Source: JBFELO01 sp041552055 (GTDB taxonomy: Bacteria > Acidobacteriota > Thermoanaerobaculia > Thermoanaerobaculales > Sulfomarinibacteraceae). Taken from it: a stretch of DNA of 24,049 bases. The notes under the pieces were generated by a model that made no database searches, had not been told where the DNA came from, and worked only from the letters and a program-made list of their open reading frames with translations. The position numbers and the translations under genes were made by a program. Below, one piece after another: positions 1 through 7,657 of the stretch (position 1 is the first letter of the stretch; each line of letters begins with the position of its first letter). The stretch lies in contig JBFELO010000071.1 of NCBI GenBank assembly GCA_041552055.1, forward strand, positions 1-24,049, given 5' to 3'.

Positions 1-8
1 CCGAACGG

Positions 9-335
9 TCAGTGTTGGACCTCTTTCGTGACGTCCTCCGCCGCCTCTTTGGCGGCGTCGACCGCATCGTCGACCACCTCGGTTGCGTCGTCGGCCAACT
101 CCTCGGCGCCTTTGGCGACGTCTTCTGCCAACTCCTCGGCGCCTTCGGCGACGTCTTCTGCCATCTCTTCGGCGCCCTCGGCGATGTCCTCGGCCGTGTC
201 AGCCACGGCCTCGGCGGTGTGCTCGACGGCCTCGCCGACCGCTTCCCCGGCCTCCTCGACCTCGGCCTTCGAGCAGCCGAGCGAGAGGCCCACGGCCACG
301 ATGACCAGCAGCACGAGTCCCCAGCGGTACCTCAT
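9..335 (-). CDS. Small alanine/glutamate-rich lipoprotein with 11-residue repeats
   Basis: Encodes 108 residues. The N-terminus has a basic start, a hydrophobic stretch and a lipobox LSLGC with the lipidated cysteine at residue 21, so the protein should be exported and anchored to a membrane. The rest is almost entirely Ala, Glu, Asp and Val in an 11-residue (hendecad) pattern built on the unit AEGAEELAEDV, which predicts a long amphipathic helix or coiled coil. The repeat is also visible in the DNA as a 33-base tandem repeat. The start is supported by a strong GGAGGAGG ribosome site 6-13 bases upstream of the ATG. No family function can be assigned; the sequence resembles LEA-like or YtxH-like helical proteins only in composition. 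It lies 142 bases downstream of the DUF1684 lipoprotein gene on the same strand. Confidence 0.8.
   Translation of the reverse strand: MRYRWGLVLLVIVAVGLSLGCSKAEVEEAGEAVGEAVEHTAEAVADTAEDIAEGAEEMAEDVAEGAEELAEDVAKGAEELADDATEVVDDAVDAAKEAAEDVTKEVQH
94..192 (-). repeat. 33-bp tandem repeat inside the lipoprotein gene (3 units)
   Basis: Three consecutive 33-base units (94-126, 127-159, 160-192) are nearly identical; the first two differ by one base. Each encodes one 11-residue helical repeat. The near identity of units 1 and 2 points to recent duplication, so copy number may vary between strains. Confidence 0.85.
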
Positions 336-477
336 GTTGTCCTCCTCCTTGGGATATCTCAGTCGCGTCGGGCGGCCGCAGGTGCGGGCGCGGGCGCGAA
401 TGACCGGGGGATGATATCGCAGATCCTCGAGGACGCAGGGAATGAGATCTGATAGCAGGAAACCAGAACCGGTGTGC

Positions 478-1386
478 TCAGCCGTGGTGCGCGCCGCCGT
501 ACTTCTCGCCGGCGGGGACCGGCACCGGCAGCGAGTTCTGGGGCGTCGGCAAGGGGCAGGTGGCGAAGGCGGTGAACGCGCAGGGCGGGTTGTAGGCGTA
601 GTTGAAGTCGATCACGGTAGTGCCGTCTGCACCGACAGCCCCCACCGCGAGAAACCGGCCGCCGCCGTAGGTCGTGTCGCCGGAGGTGCGGTCCCTGAAG
701 ATCATGAAGTAGGTGTCGTCCTCGGGGGACCCGACGTAGGGCTCCAGGGCGAGGTGCTCGTCGCCGATCTGGAAGCGGAGAAGTCCCGGGGCGAGCATGG
801 TCGTCGGCGTGCCGGTGACCGTGGGGATCGAAACCTCGCGCGGCGACTCGTACGGCTCCAGTACGGCCGACACGCGGTACGACGGGTCGATGGGAAACGA
901 CTCGATCCCGGCGAAGTGAGTCCTGGCCTGGGACTCCGGGTCCTTGACCCTCACCGCCAATCGGCCGCTGCGGTCGATGACGTACAGCGTGAGTCGTCCG
1001 ATCCGGAGAATGTCCGGCTTGCCCTGGGAATCGGTGTTCAGGGTCGCCTCGGTGAGGGGCTCGCCGTTGATGGTGACGGCTTCCTCGACCGCGGCGCGGG
1101 CGAGGACAGTGCCGGTATCGGTGAGCTCCAATGTCGCGGCCAGCCCGGGCACGTCAGGTCCGGCCAGGGCGACCTCCATTCCGCGATTGCCGCCGACACG
1201 GTTGACGCCGTCCGCAAGCCAGTGGAGACCCACCACGGTCAACCAGCCATCGTCGGCCGTGAGTCGTTCGAGACGTTGCGTCCTCCAGCCTTCGATGTCG
1301 GCTCGATACTCCGGATCGACGTCCGGGATCGGTGAGGCGCATGCGGTGAGCAGGAGCAGGGCGAGCGCGGCGAGTGGGCGTTTCAT
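478..1386 (-). CDS. DUF1684 family lipoprotein
   Basis: Encodes 302 residues. The N-terminus MKRPLAALALLLLTAC is a lipoprotein signal with Cys16 as the lipidation site. The mature part matches the DUF1684 family as I know it: a WLTVVGLHWL segment near residues 48-57, VRVKDP near 145-150, GGGRFL near 241-246, and a conserved C-terminal block with DFNYAYNPPCAF and CPLPTPQN near residues 270-284. The family is widespread in Acidobacteria, Bacteroidetes and Actinobacteria and has no established biochemical role. Length is close to the family norm, so the gene looks intact. The ribosome site is weak (AAGAG). It is followed 142 bases later by the small lipoprotein gene and may share its transcript. 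Confidence 0.85.
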   Translation of the reverse strand: MKRPLAALALLLLTACASPIPDVDPEYRADIEGWRTQRLERLTADDGWLTVVGLHWLADGVNRVGGNRGMEVALAGPDVPGLAATLELTDTGTVLARAAVEEAVTINGEPLTEATLNTDSQGKPDILRIGRLTLYVIDRSGRLAVRVKDPESQARTHFAGIESFPIDPSYRVSAVLEPYESPREVSIPTVTGTPTTMLAPGLLRFQIGDEHLALEPYVGSPEDDTYFMIFRDRTSGDTTYGGGRFLAVGAVGADGTTVIDFNYAYNPPCAFTAFATCPLPTPQNSLPVPVPAGEKYGGAHHG

Positions 1387-1465
1387 GTGGCTCTTGTAGC
1401 ACAGCCTGCGGAGACGTGCATCGTTCCAGGCCCTGGATCACCCGGATGGTATGACGCGGGACACG

Positions 1466-1675
1466 TCAGGACTCGCTCGCCTCCTTCGCTCGGGCAACCC
1501 CCTGCATCGTCGAGTCGAGTGCGGCGAGGAACTCCTTGGCGGCGGCGCCAAAACGATCGTCGTCGGGGGTGGCGCCGTGTGGACTCACGTGAACGCGGAC
1601 GACCTCGGTGCGTGCCACCTGAGCGATGCGGAGAACGAGCGGTGGACCTCCCTCGTAGCCCTGCGAGCTGGCGAT
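1466..1675 (-). pseudogene. Possible gene remnant lacking a start codon
   Basis: About 69 codons read on the minus strand, ending in TGA at 1466-1468. The residues are mixed and protein-like, for example VARTEVVRVHVSPHGATP and FGAAAKEFLAALDSTMQG. Going upstream, the frame passes directly into the GAYGAN tract, where it reads FVFIFIVIA, with no ATG and no credible GTG or TTG start. I recognise no family. The other strand is also open, so this is a weak call. Confidence 0.25.
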
Positions 1676-1699
1676 GACGATGAAGATGAAGACGAAAAG
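1673..1699. repeat. GAYGAN hexamer tract, copy 1
   Basis: The plus strand reads as consecutive GAT/GAC-GAN triplets over about 27 bases. The same word family recurs at 1798-1820, 9235-9246, 16769-16790 and (reverse strand) 19497-19539. Confidence 0.7.
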
Positions 1700-1714
1700 A
1701 GTCCGCGGTGGAGG

Positions 1715-1733
1715 ACGCGGGGGGGACCCGCGT
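1715..1733 (-). terminator. Perfect 7-bp hairpin downstream of lpdA
   Basis: ACGCGGG (1715-1721) and CCCGCGT (1727-1733) pair perfectly around a 5-base loop, about 100 bases past the lpdA stop. There is no T run, so intrinsic termination is doubtful; it could instead act as a 3'-end stabiliser. Confidence 0.35.
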
Positions 1734-1751
1734 TGGGCGGGAAGGTGGTCA

Positions 1752-1778
1752 AGCGACCAGCGACCAGCAACCAGCGAC
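1752..1778. repeat. 7-bp tandem repeat AGCGACC (4 units)
   Basis: Four consecutive heptamers with the consensus AGCRACC. A two-unit relative (AGCGACC-AGCAACG) lies at 16428-16441, next to another dispersed element. Confidence 0.75.
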
Positions 1779-1797
1779 GGCAGAAAGGAGTGGTGCG

Positions 1798-1820
1798 ATG
1801 ACGATGACGATGAGGATGAC
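1798..1820. repeat. GAYGAN hexamer tract, copy 2, just past lpdA stop
   Basis: GATGACGATGACGATGAGGA followed by TGA on the plus strand, ending 15 bases from the lpdA stop codon. In the lpdA transcript it reads as an A/C/U-rich, unstructured stretch. Confidence 0.7.
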
Positions 1821-1835
1821 CTTGTCGAAACCGAA

Positions 1836-3230
1836 TCACGAGTGGATTGCGCGCTTGTCCACGGCGAGCGCTGCCTCGCGGACCACCTCGGACAGCGTCG
1901 GGTGGGCGTGGCAGGTCCGGGCGAGGTCCTCGGCCGACGCGTGGAACTCCATGGCGACCGCCGCCTCGGCGATCAGCTCCGACACCCGCGGACCCACCAT
2001 GTGCACGCCGAGGATCTCGTCGGTCTCCTGGTGTGCCAGGATCTTGACCAGTCCCTCGAGCAGGCCGAGGCTCTTGGCTCGGCCGTTCGCGCGGAACATG
2101 AACCGGCCGGCCGAAAACGGAATCCCCGCGGCCTTGAGCTCGGCTTCGGTCTTGCCGACCATGGCCAGCTCCGGCTCGGTGTAGACGACGTTTGGGATCG
2201 TGTCGTAGTTCACGTGCCCCGGCTTGCCCGCCAGGATCTCCGCGAGGGCGATGCCCTCGTCCTCCGCCTTGTGGGCCAGCATCGGACCGTGGATGAGGTC
2301 ACCGATGGCGTAGGTACCGTCGACGTTTGTCCTGAAACCCTTGTCGACCTGGATCCGGCCCTGGTCGTCGAGGGCGACACCGATCGACTCGAGGCCGCTG
2401 TTCTCGGTGTTGGCCCGGCGGCCGACCGCCACCAGGACCTTGTCGCAGGTCACCTGTTCTGCGGCGCCGTCCTTGTCCTCGATCGTCACCTTGACGGTCT
2501 TGGTCAGCACCTTGGCACCGGTGACCTTGCTCTCCAGTCGGAACTCGAGTCCCTGCTCGGTTAGCGCGCGTTTTAACGAGTTCGACATCTGCTTGTCGGC
2601 AAACGGGGCGATGGCGGGCAACATCTCGACGACCGTGACCTCGGCGCCGAGCCGGCTCCAAACGCTCCCCAGCTCGAGGCCGACCGCACCGGCGCCGATG
2701 ACGATCAGCCGCTTCGGGACCGACGCGAACGAGAGTGCCTCGGTAGAGGACACCACCTTGGAGCCGTCGAACTGGAGAAACGGAAGCTCGACGGCCTCGG
2801 AACCCATGGCGAGGCAGATCGCCTCTGCCTCGAGCTCGGTCTCCTTGTCGCCGTGAACGGTGACGCGGCCGGGCGCGGTCACGACCCCCCTGCCGGCAAA
2901 TACGTCGACCTTGTTCTTCTTCATCAGCAGGGCGACGCCGTCCACCAGCTCCTGGACGATGTGACCCTTGCGGGCCATCATGCGTTCGAGGTCGAGCTTG
3001 ACCCGGTCGAGCACGATGCCGTGATCCACGAACGACCGCCGCGCTCCGGCAAACAGCTCGCTCGACTCGAGCAGGGTCTTGGACGGAATGCAGCCGACGT
3101 TGAGGCAGGTCCCGCCGAGGGTGGTTCGCTTCTCCACGAGCGCGGTCTTGAGCCCGAGTTGGGCGGCACGGATGGCACAGACGTATCCGCCCGGCCCGGC
3201 ACCGATGATCACCAGGTCGTAGGTCGTCAT
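1836..3230 (-). CDS. lpdA: Dihydrolipoyl dehydrogenase (E3)
   Basis: Encodes 464 residues, the usual E3 length. E3 reoxidises the dihydrolipoyl group of E2 using FAD and NAD+, completing the 2-oxoglutarate dehydrogenase cycle in the cytoplasm. Visible features are the FAD-binding GAGPGG at residues 10-15, the redox-active disulfide in GGTCLNVGCIPSK (Cys42 and Cys47), the NAD-binding GAGAVG in the middle, the second FAD motif AIGDLIHGPMLAHKAEDEG, and the C-terminal catalytic pair in HAHPTLSE (His443, Glu448). Its ATG lies 4 bases after the sucB stop, and a GGAG ribosome site is embedded in the end of sucB, so translation is probably coupled. It is the last gene of the operon. It may also serve other 2-oxoacid dehydrogenases or glycine cleavage. 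Confidence 0.97.
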   Translation of the reverse strand: MTTYDLVIIGAGPGGYVCAIRAAQLGLKTALVEKRTTLGGTCLNVGCIPSKTLLESSELFAGARRSFVDHGIVLDRVKLDLERMMARKGHIVQELVDGVALLMKKNKVDVFAGRGVVTAPGRVTVHGDKETELEAEAICLAMGSEAVELPFLQFDGSKVVSSTEALSFASVPKRLIVIGAGAVGLELGSVWSRLGAEVTVVEMLPAIAPFADKQMSNSLKRALTEQGLEFRLESKVTGAKVLTKTVKVTIEDKDGAAEQVTCDKVLVAVGRRANTENSGLESIGVALDDQGRIQVDKGFRTNVDGTYAIGDLIHGPMLAHKAEDEGIALAEILAGKPGHVNYDTIPNVVYTEPELAMVGKTEAELKAAGIPFSAGRFMFRANGRAKSLGLLEGLVKILAHQETDEILGVHMVGPRVSELIAEAAVAMEFHASAEDLARTCHAHPTLSEVVREAALAVDKRAIHS

Positions 3231-3234
3231 CAGA

Positions 3235-4566
3235 TCAGATCTCCAGGAGGACCCGTTCGGGGTTTTCGATCACCTCGACGATCCGCTTGAGAAACGTCAC
3301 CGCCTCGCGCCCATCGATCAGCCGGTGATCGTAGGAGACCGCGAGGTACATCATCGGTCGAATCACGATCTCGTCATCGACCACCACGGGTCGTTTCTTG
3401 ATGGCGTGCATGCCGAGGATCGCGCTTCCAGGAGGGTTGATGATCGGAGTCGAAAGCATCGAACCGAAGATCCCGCCGTTGGATATCGTGAAGACCGCCC
3501 CGGTCAGCTCGCTGAGCTCGAGCATTCGCTCCTGGGCGCGGCGCGCGTAATCGGCGATCTGCTCTTCGATCTCGGCCATGGACAGCTGATCGGCGTTCCG
3601 CACAACCGGGACAACCAGGCCGTGATCGGTGCTGACGGCGATACCGATATCGTAGTAGTGGTTGGTCACCACCTGGTCACCGTCGATGTAGCCGTTGACC
3701 GCGGGGACCGTCCTGAGAGCGTCGATCGACGCCTTGACGAAGAACGACATGAAGCCGAGCGTGATGCCGTAACGTTCCTTGAAACTCTCCTTGTACTGCG
3801 CTCGAAGCGCCATCACCCGACTCATGTCGGCCTCGTTGAAGGTGGTCAGGAGCGCGGCCTGCTGCTGCACCTCCACCAGCCGCTCCGCGATTCGCTGGCG
3901 AAGGCGGGACATGGGTTCTCGGGTGTGGCGCTCGGTCACCAGGGGCGCCTCGAGCGGGGCAGCGGGCGAGGGCGCCGATGGTTCAGGCGCGGGAGGTGCG
4001 GAGGGTGTCTCGACGTCCTTTCCCGCGTCGTGTGCCGCCTCGAGGTGCCGCTGGACGTCGGCCTTGGTGAGGCGACCGTCCTTCCCGGACGCTTCGATCA
4101 GAGACGGATCGAGGTGGTGTTCGAGGACCATTCGCTGGACGGCAGGGGAGAGGCCCTTGACGGTTTCGAGCTTGGCCTCCGTCTGCGGCGCGCCGGCCGG
4201 AGGGCTCAGCGGGGGTGCGGCTGGTGGCGGCGGTGACGCCGGCTGAGCCGCGCGCTTCGGGGGAGGCTCGGGCCGGGGTGGCGGCTCACCCACAGGTTCC
4301 TCGGATGTCACCGGTCGTGCCTCGGGCGCGACCTCGGTGTCGATCGTCGCCACGACCTGGCCGACCTGCACCGTTTCTCCTTCGGCAACTGCGATGTGGA
4401 GTTGGCCACCGACCTCGGCGTTGACCGTCATCGTGATCTTGTCGGTCTCCAGGACCAGCAGCGGCTCCTCGGCCGCCACGACGTCGCCGTCCGCCTTCGA
4501 CCACTCGGCGAGGAAACCCTCGGTGATCGACTCACCGACCTCTGGAATCGTGACTTCGACCGCCAT
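3235..4566 (-). CDS. sucB: Dihydrolipoyllysine succinyltransferase (E2 of 2-oxoglutarate dehydrogenase)
   Basis: Encodes 443 residues. E2 forms the core of the complex and transfers the succinyl group from lipoyllysine to CoA. Domains in order: a lipoyl domain (residues 1-77) with the lipoylated Lys43 in ETDKITMT; a long Pro/Ala/Glu-rich flexible linker (about 78-133); a peripheral-subunit-binding domain (about 138-177, starting LSPAVQRMVLEHHL); a second Pro/Ala linker; and the catalytic acyltransferase domain (about 213-443) with the active-site motif SYDHRLIDG (His414, Asp418). The linker and AMSRVMALR-type region fit succinyl- rather than acetyltransferase, and the neighbouring E1 confirms this. 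A GAGGAGAG ribosome site lies 9 bases before the ATG. The gap to sucA is 54 bases and to lpdA 4 bases. Confidence 0.96.
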   Translation of the reverse strand: MAVEVTIPEVGESITEGFLAEWSKADGDVVAAEEPLLVLETDKITMTVNAEVGGQLHIAVAEGETVQVGQVVATIDTEVAPEARPVTSEEPVGEPPPRPEPPPKRAAQPASPPPPAAPPLSPPAGAPQTEAKLETVKGLSPAVQRMVLEHHLDPSLIEASGKDGRLTKADVQRHLEAAHDAGKDVETPSAPPAPEPSAPSPAAPLEAPLVTERHTREPMSRLRQRIAERLVEVQQQAALLTTFNEADMSRVMALRAQYKESFKERYGITLGFMSFFVKASIDALRTVPAVNGYIDGDQVVTNHYYDIGIAVSTDHGLVVPVVRNADQLSMAEIEEQIADYARRAQERMLELSELTGAVFTISNGGIFGSMLSTPIINPPGSAILGMHAIKKRPVVVDDEIVIRPMMYLAVSYDHRLIDGREAVTFLKRIVEVIENPERVLLEI

Positions 4567-4620
4567 CTGCTCTCACTCTCCTCATCCGGCTGGCGTCGGC
4601 TGCACTCTGGACCGACGATA

Positions 4621-7365
4621 TTACCCTGTCAGCGCCTCGTTGACGAGTCCGGCCTGCTGCTCACGGTGAATTCTCGGCGAGCCTGTTGCCGGACTGGCGC
4701 TCGGTTGGCGGCCGACGTAGCGGATCTCGCGGGAGGGCAGTTGTTCCTGGAGAATCGGCAGCATGTAAAACCAGCCACCGCGGTTCTTGGTCTCCTCCTG
4801 CACCCACACGACGTGGGTCGCGCTCGAGTACGGTTTGACCACCCGCTGGAACAGAGATTCGTTGAAAGGGTAGAGCTGCTCGACCCGGACGATCGCCACA
4901 TCGTCGATCTGCTGTTGCACTCGTCCCTCGACCAGGTCGTAGTAGACCTTGCCGCTGCAGAGCAGCAGGCGGCTTGGCTTCTTCGGCGCCGCGGGATCGT
5001 CCATGATTTCTTCGAATCCGCCCGAAACGAGCTCATCGACCGGCGACGTCGCGCGCTTGTGCCGCAACAGGCTCTTCGGCGACATGACGACCAGGGGCCG
5101 TCGGATGTTGCGCCTGAGCTGGCGACGAAGGGCGTGAAAGTACTGCGCCGGGGTGGTCAGGTTGCACACCTGGATGTTGTCCTCGGCGCACAGCGTCAGG
5201 TAGCGCTCGAGGTATGTGCTCGAATGCTCGGGGCCCTGCCCCTCGTAGCCATGGGGCAGCAGCATCACGAGCCCACTACCGCGCTGCCATTTGTCGAGCG
5301 CGGCGGTGATGAACTGGTCGATGATCACCTGCGCGCCGTTGGCAAAGTCGCCGAACTGCGCCTCCCACAGCACCAGCATGTTGGGCTCGACCAGCGAGTA
5401 GCCGTAGTCGAATCCGAGGACCGCGGCCTCCGACAGCATGCTGTTGTAGACGCAGAACCGGGCCTGCGCGTCGTGAATGTGGTTGAGCGGGACGTAGACC
5501 TCCTGGGTCTTGGTGTCGAACCACGCCGCGTGCCGCTGGGAAAAGGTGCCGCGGATCGAGTCCTGACCGCTCAGGCGGACCGGGATGCCCTCGTGGAGAA
5601 GGCTGCCGAATGCCAATGACTCGGCGAGTCCCCAGTCGACGACCGTTCGCTCTTCGATCGCCTGGAGTTGGCCCGGGAGCCGACGTCCCACCTTGCGGTT
5701 GAGGTGGAAGCCGTCCGGGACCGTGGTCAGGGCCCGGGCCACCTCGGCGAGGGTGGTATGCTCGACACCGGTCTCTACCGGCTCGTGGGTGTAAGGGTTG
5801 TTGAGCCCGGACCACACCCCGCCGAACCCGTGCTCCTCCGGTTGGACCTGGCCGCTCCCCTCCTTGACGCCCCGGAACGCCTCGTACAGGCGATCGGTGA
5901 AGTCGTTCGAAAGCTTCGTGCTCTGGTCCAGGCTGAGCAGCTGCTCGTCCTCGATTCTGAGTTGATACAACTCTCGCACCGGCGGGTGGGTTTCGATCTT
6001 CTGATACATCAGGGGCTGTGTGAACGCGGGCTCGTCGCCCTCGTTGTGGCCGTGCTTCCGGTAGCAGAGCATGTCGACCACCACATCGCGGCCGAACTTC
6101 TGGCGGTACCGCAGCGCGAGGTCGATCACGTAGCACACGGCCTCCGGGTGGTCACCGTTGACGTGGAAGATCGGAGCCTCGACGAGCTTGGCCACGTCGG
6201 TGGGATACCGGGACGAACGGGCCTCACCGGGGAGCGTCGTGAAACCGATCTGATTGTTGACGATGATGTGGACGGTGCCCCCCGTCCGATACCCCTTGAG
6301 CTGCGACAGGTTGAAGGTCTCCGCCACCAGCCCCTGCCCGGCGAAGGCGGCATCGCCGTGGATCAGGAGCGGGAGAACCTTCGTACGGAGCACAGTGTCG
6401 CCACGGCGCCGCTGTTTGGCACGGGATCGGCCCACCACGACCGGATCAACGGCTTCGAGGTGGCTCGGGTTGGCGGTGAGACTGAGGTGGATCTGACGGC
6501 CCGACAGCGTCTCGTAGTCGGAGGTGTAGCCTCGGTGGTACTTGACGTCGCCGTCCCCGCCCGCCGGGTCGGAAGCGATGTCGTCCTCGAACTCGTGGAA
6601 GATCATCTGGTAGGGCTTGCGGAGGATGTTGGCGAGCACGTTGAGTCGTCCGCGGTGCGCCATCCCCATCACGACCTCTTCGGCTCCAGATTCGGCCGCT
6701 GTCTCTAGGAACTGGTGCAGCGCGGGAATCAGTGACTCCGCCCCCTCCAACGAGAACCGCTTCTGTCCCTGGTACCTGCTGTGGGTGAACGTCTCGAAGA
6801 GTTCGGCGTCGATGAGCTGCTTGAGAATCTCGATCTTGCGCTCGGGCGGGAAGGGGGGCCGGTTGCGGATCGGTTCCATCTCCTGTTGCAGCCAGCGACG
6901 GATGACCCGGTCCTGGATGTGGAGGTACTCCGCGCCGACCTGACGGCAGTAGGTGTCACGCAGGACCTCGATGATCTCGCGCAGGGCGATCCGCTGCGGG
7001 CCACCCAGATGCCCCGTGTCGAACACCTGCTCGAGGTGCTCCTCTTCGATGCCGTGGGCTGCGAGTTCGAGGTCGGGGTGGGTCGCGGGGTCGCCGCCGA
7101 GCGGATTCACCTGGGCGATGAAATGGCCGACGCTGCGATAGGCGAAGATGAGGCTCGCGACTCGAGACTGGACATTGGCACGCTCAGCGGCCACGCAGTC
7201 CCGCGGGCACATCGCGAGATCGAAACCGGTGAAGAAGAGCCGCCACTCCTCGGACACGGAGGAGGGGTCGTGCTGCCAGCGGTCGTACATCGCATCGACG
7301 TACTCGGAGCTCGACAGAACGGACAGAACGGGCGGCGCCGGTCGGGACGAGGGTTCAGTGGCCAC
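4621..7365 (-). CDS. sucA: 2-oxoglutarate dehydrogenase E1 component (thiamine diphosphate-dependent)
   Basis: Decarboxylates 2-oxoglutarate and passes the succinyl unit to lipoyl-E2 in the TCA cycle. I chose the GTG at 7363-7365 (914 residues) because an AGGAG site lies 10 bases upstream; an in-frame ATG at 7398 would add 11 residues but lacks a well-placed ribosome site. The N-terminal helix SSEYVDAMYDRWQHDPSSV is the usual E2-contacting segment. Further motifs are MGMAHRGRLNVLAN (about 233), the thiamine diphosphate-binding HGDAAFAGQG (about 336-345) with NNQIGFTT (about 370-377), and KHGHNEGDEP (about 437-446). The C-terminus ends in the usual PSASPATGSPRIHREQQ. Length is normal (E. coli SucA is about 933). 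It is first in the operon sucA-sucB-lpdA. Confidence 0.97.
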   Translation of the reverse strand: MATEPSSRPAPPVLSVLSSSEYVDAMYDRWQHDPSSVSEEWRLFFTGFDLAMCPRDCVAAERANVQSRVASLIFAYRSVGHFIAQVNPLGGDPATHPDLELAAHGIEEEHLEQVFDTGHLGGPQRIALREIIEVLRDTYCRQVGAEYLHIQDRVIRRWLQQEMEPIRNRPPFPPERKIEILKQLIDAELFETFTHSRYQGQKRFSLEGAESLIPALHQFLETAAESGAEEVVMGMAHRGRLNVLANILRKPYQMIFHEFEDDIASDPAGGDGDVKYHRGYTSDYETLSGRQIHLSLTANPSHLEAVDPVVVGRSRAKQRRRGDTVLRTKVLPLLIHGDAAFAGQGLVAETFNLSQLKGYRTGGTVHIIVNNQIGFTTLPGEARSSRYPTDVAKLVEAPIFHVNGDHPEAVCYVIDLALRYRQKFGRDVVVDMLCYRKHGHNEGDEPAFTQPLMYQKIETHPPVRELYQLRIEDEQLLSLDQSTKLSNDFTDRLYEAFRGVKEGSGQVQPEEHGFGGVWSGLNNPYTHEPVETGVEHTTLAEVARALTTVPDGFHLNRKVGRRLPGQLQAIEERTVVDWGLAESLAFGSLLHEGIPVRLSGQDSIRGTFSQRHAAWFDTKTQEVYVPLNHIHDAQARFCVYNSMLSEAAVLGFDYGYSLVEPNMLVLWEAQFGDFANGAQVIIDQFITAALDKWQRGSGLVMLLPHGYEGQGPEHSSTYLERYLTLCAEDNIQVCNLTTPAQYFHALRRQLRRNIRRPLVVMSPKSLLRHKRATSPVDELVSGGFEEIMDDPAAPKKPSRLLLCSGKVYYDLVEGRVQQQIDDVAIVRVEQLYPFNESLFQRVVKPYSSATHVVWVQEETKNRGGWFYMLPILQEQLPSREIRYVGRQPSASPATGSPRIHREQQAGLVNEALTG

Positions 7366-7604
7366 AGTCTTGCAGCTCCTTGGGTCGTGCGTCGCCATCG
7401 GGGTCGCGGTTCCGTAGACTCCGGCGTCCCCGAGGTCTCAGCACTCTCGAGCCGGATCGGGCAACGCTCGAACCCGGTGTCTCGAGGCTGTTTGAGAACA
7501 ACGTCTCCATCTGATACAGCATTTCCGAACAAAAATCATATCTCACCGGCCGCCCGGCGGGCAGATCGGGCACGTTTCTTGAATCTCACTTATATGCAAC
7601 GGCG

Positions 7605-7623
7605 GGATTGTGGCTTACAATCC
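7605..7623 (+). promoter_or_regulatory. Palindrome overlapping a candidate -10 box upstream of the glycosyltransferase gene
   Basis: GGATTGT (7605-7611) and ACAATCC (7617-7623) form a perfect 7-bp inverted repeat with a 5-base spacer. The right arm overlaps TACAAT (7616-7621), a plausible sigma-70 type -10 box about 37 bases before the ATG. No good -35 box is visible. It could be an operator at the promoter or a leader hairpin. Confidence 0.35.
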
Positions 7624-7657
7624 TGGCGGATTTGTTGCTGGGAATGGGAACTGATTC

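Larger units (their letters stand above)
1387..1835. other. Intergenic region with repeats and a coding-like remnant
   Basis: This 449-base gap separates the DUF1684 gene from the end of lpdA. It contains two GAYGAN hexamer tracts (1673-1699 and 1798-1820), a 7-base tandem repeat (1752-1778) and a perfect 7-bp hairpin (1715-1733). On the minus strand, the frame ending with TGA at 1466-1468 is open back past 1675. It reads like protein over its last 60 or so codons (ends GVARAKEASES; about 78 percent G or C at third positions), but I find no start codon before it runs into the repeat tract. It may be a broken gene or chance. The plus-strand frame 1451-1801 is also open but includes the repeat tract. 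Confidence 0.5.

Noticed and set aside
12..452. Long plus-strand frames opposite the lipoprotein gene
   Set aside because: They are shadows of the repeated Ala/Glu codons on the minus strand and have no ribosome site or recognisable domain.
1451..1801. Plus-strand frame with an acidic run DDDEDEDEK
   Set aside because: The acidic run is the translation of a GAYGAN repeat that recurs in other intergenic gaps and other frames; no conserved protein is implied.
7366..7398. ATG at 7398 as the sucA start
   Set aside because: It adds only 11 poorly family-like residues and has no ribosome site at a proper distance, whereas the GTG at 7365 does; the choice is not certain.
7568..7583. Sigma-54-like promoter GGGCACG-N4-TTGAA upstream of the glycosyltransferase
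   Set aside because: The -12 element lacks the required GC, and no enhancer-binding protein gene is nearby.
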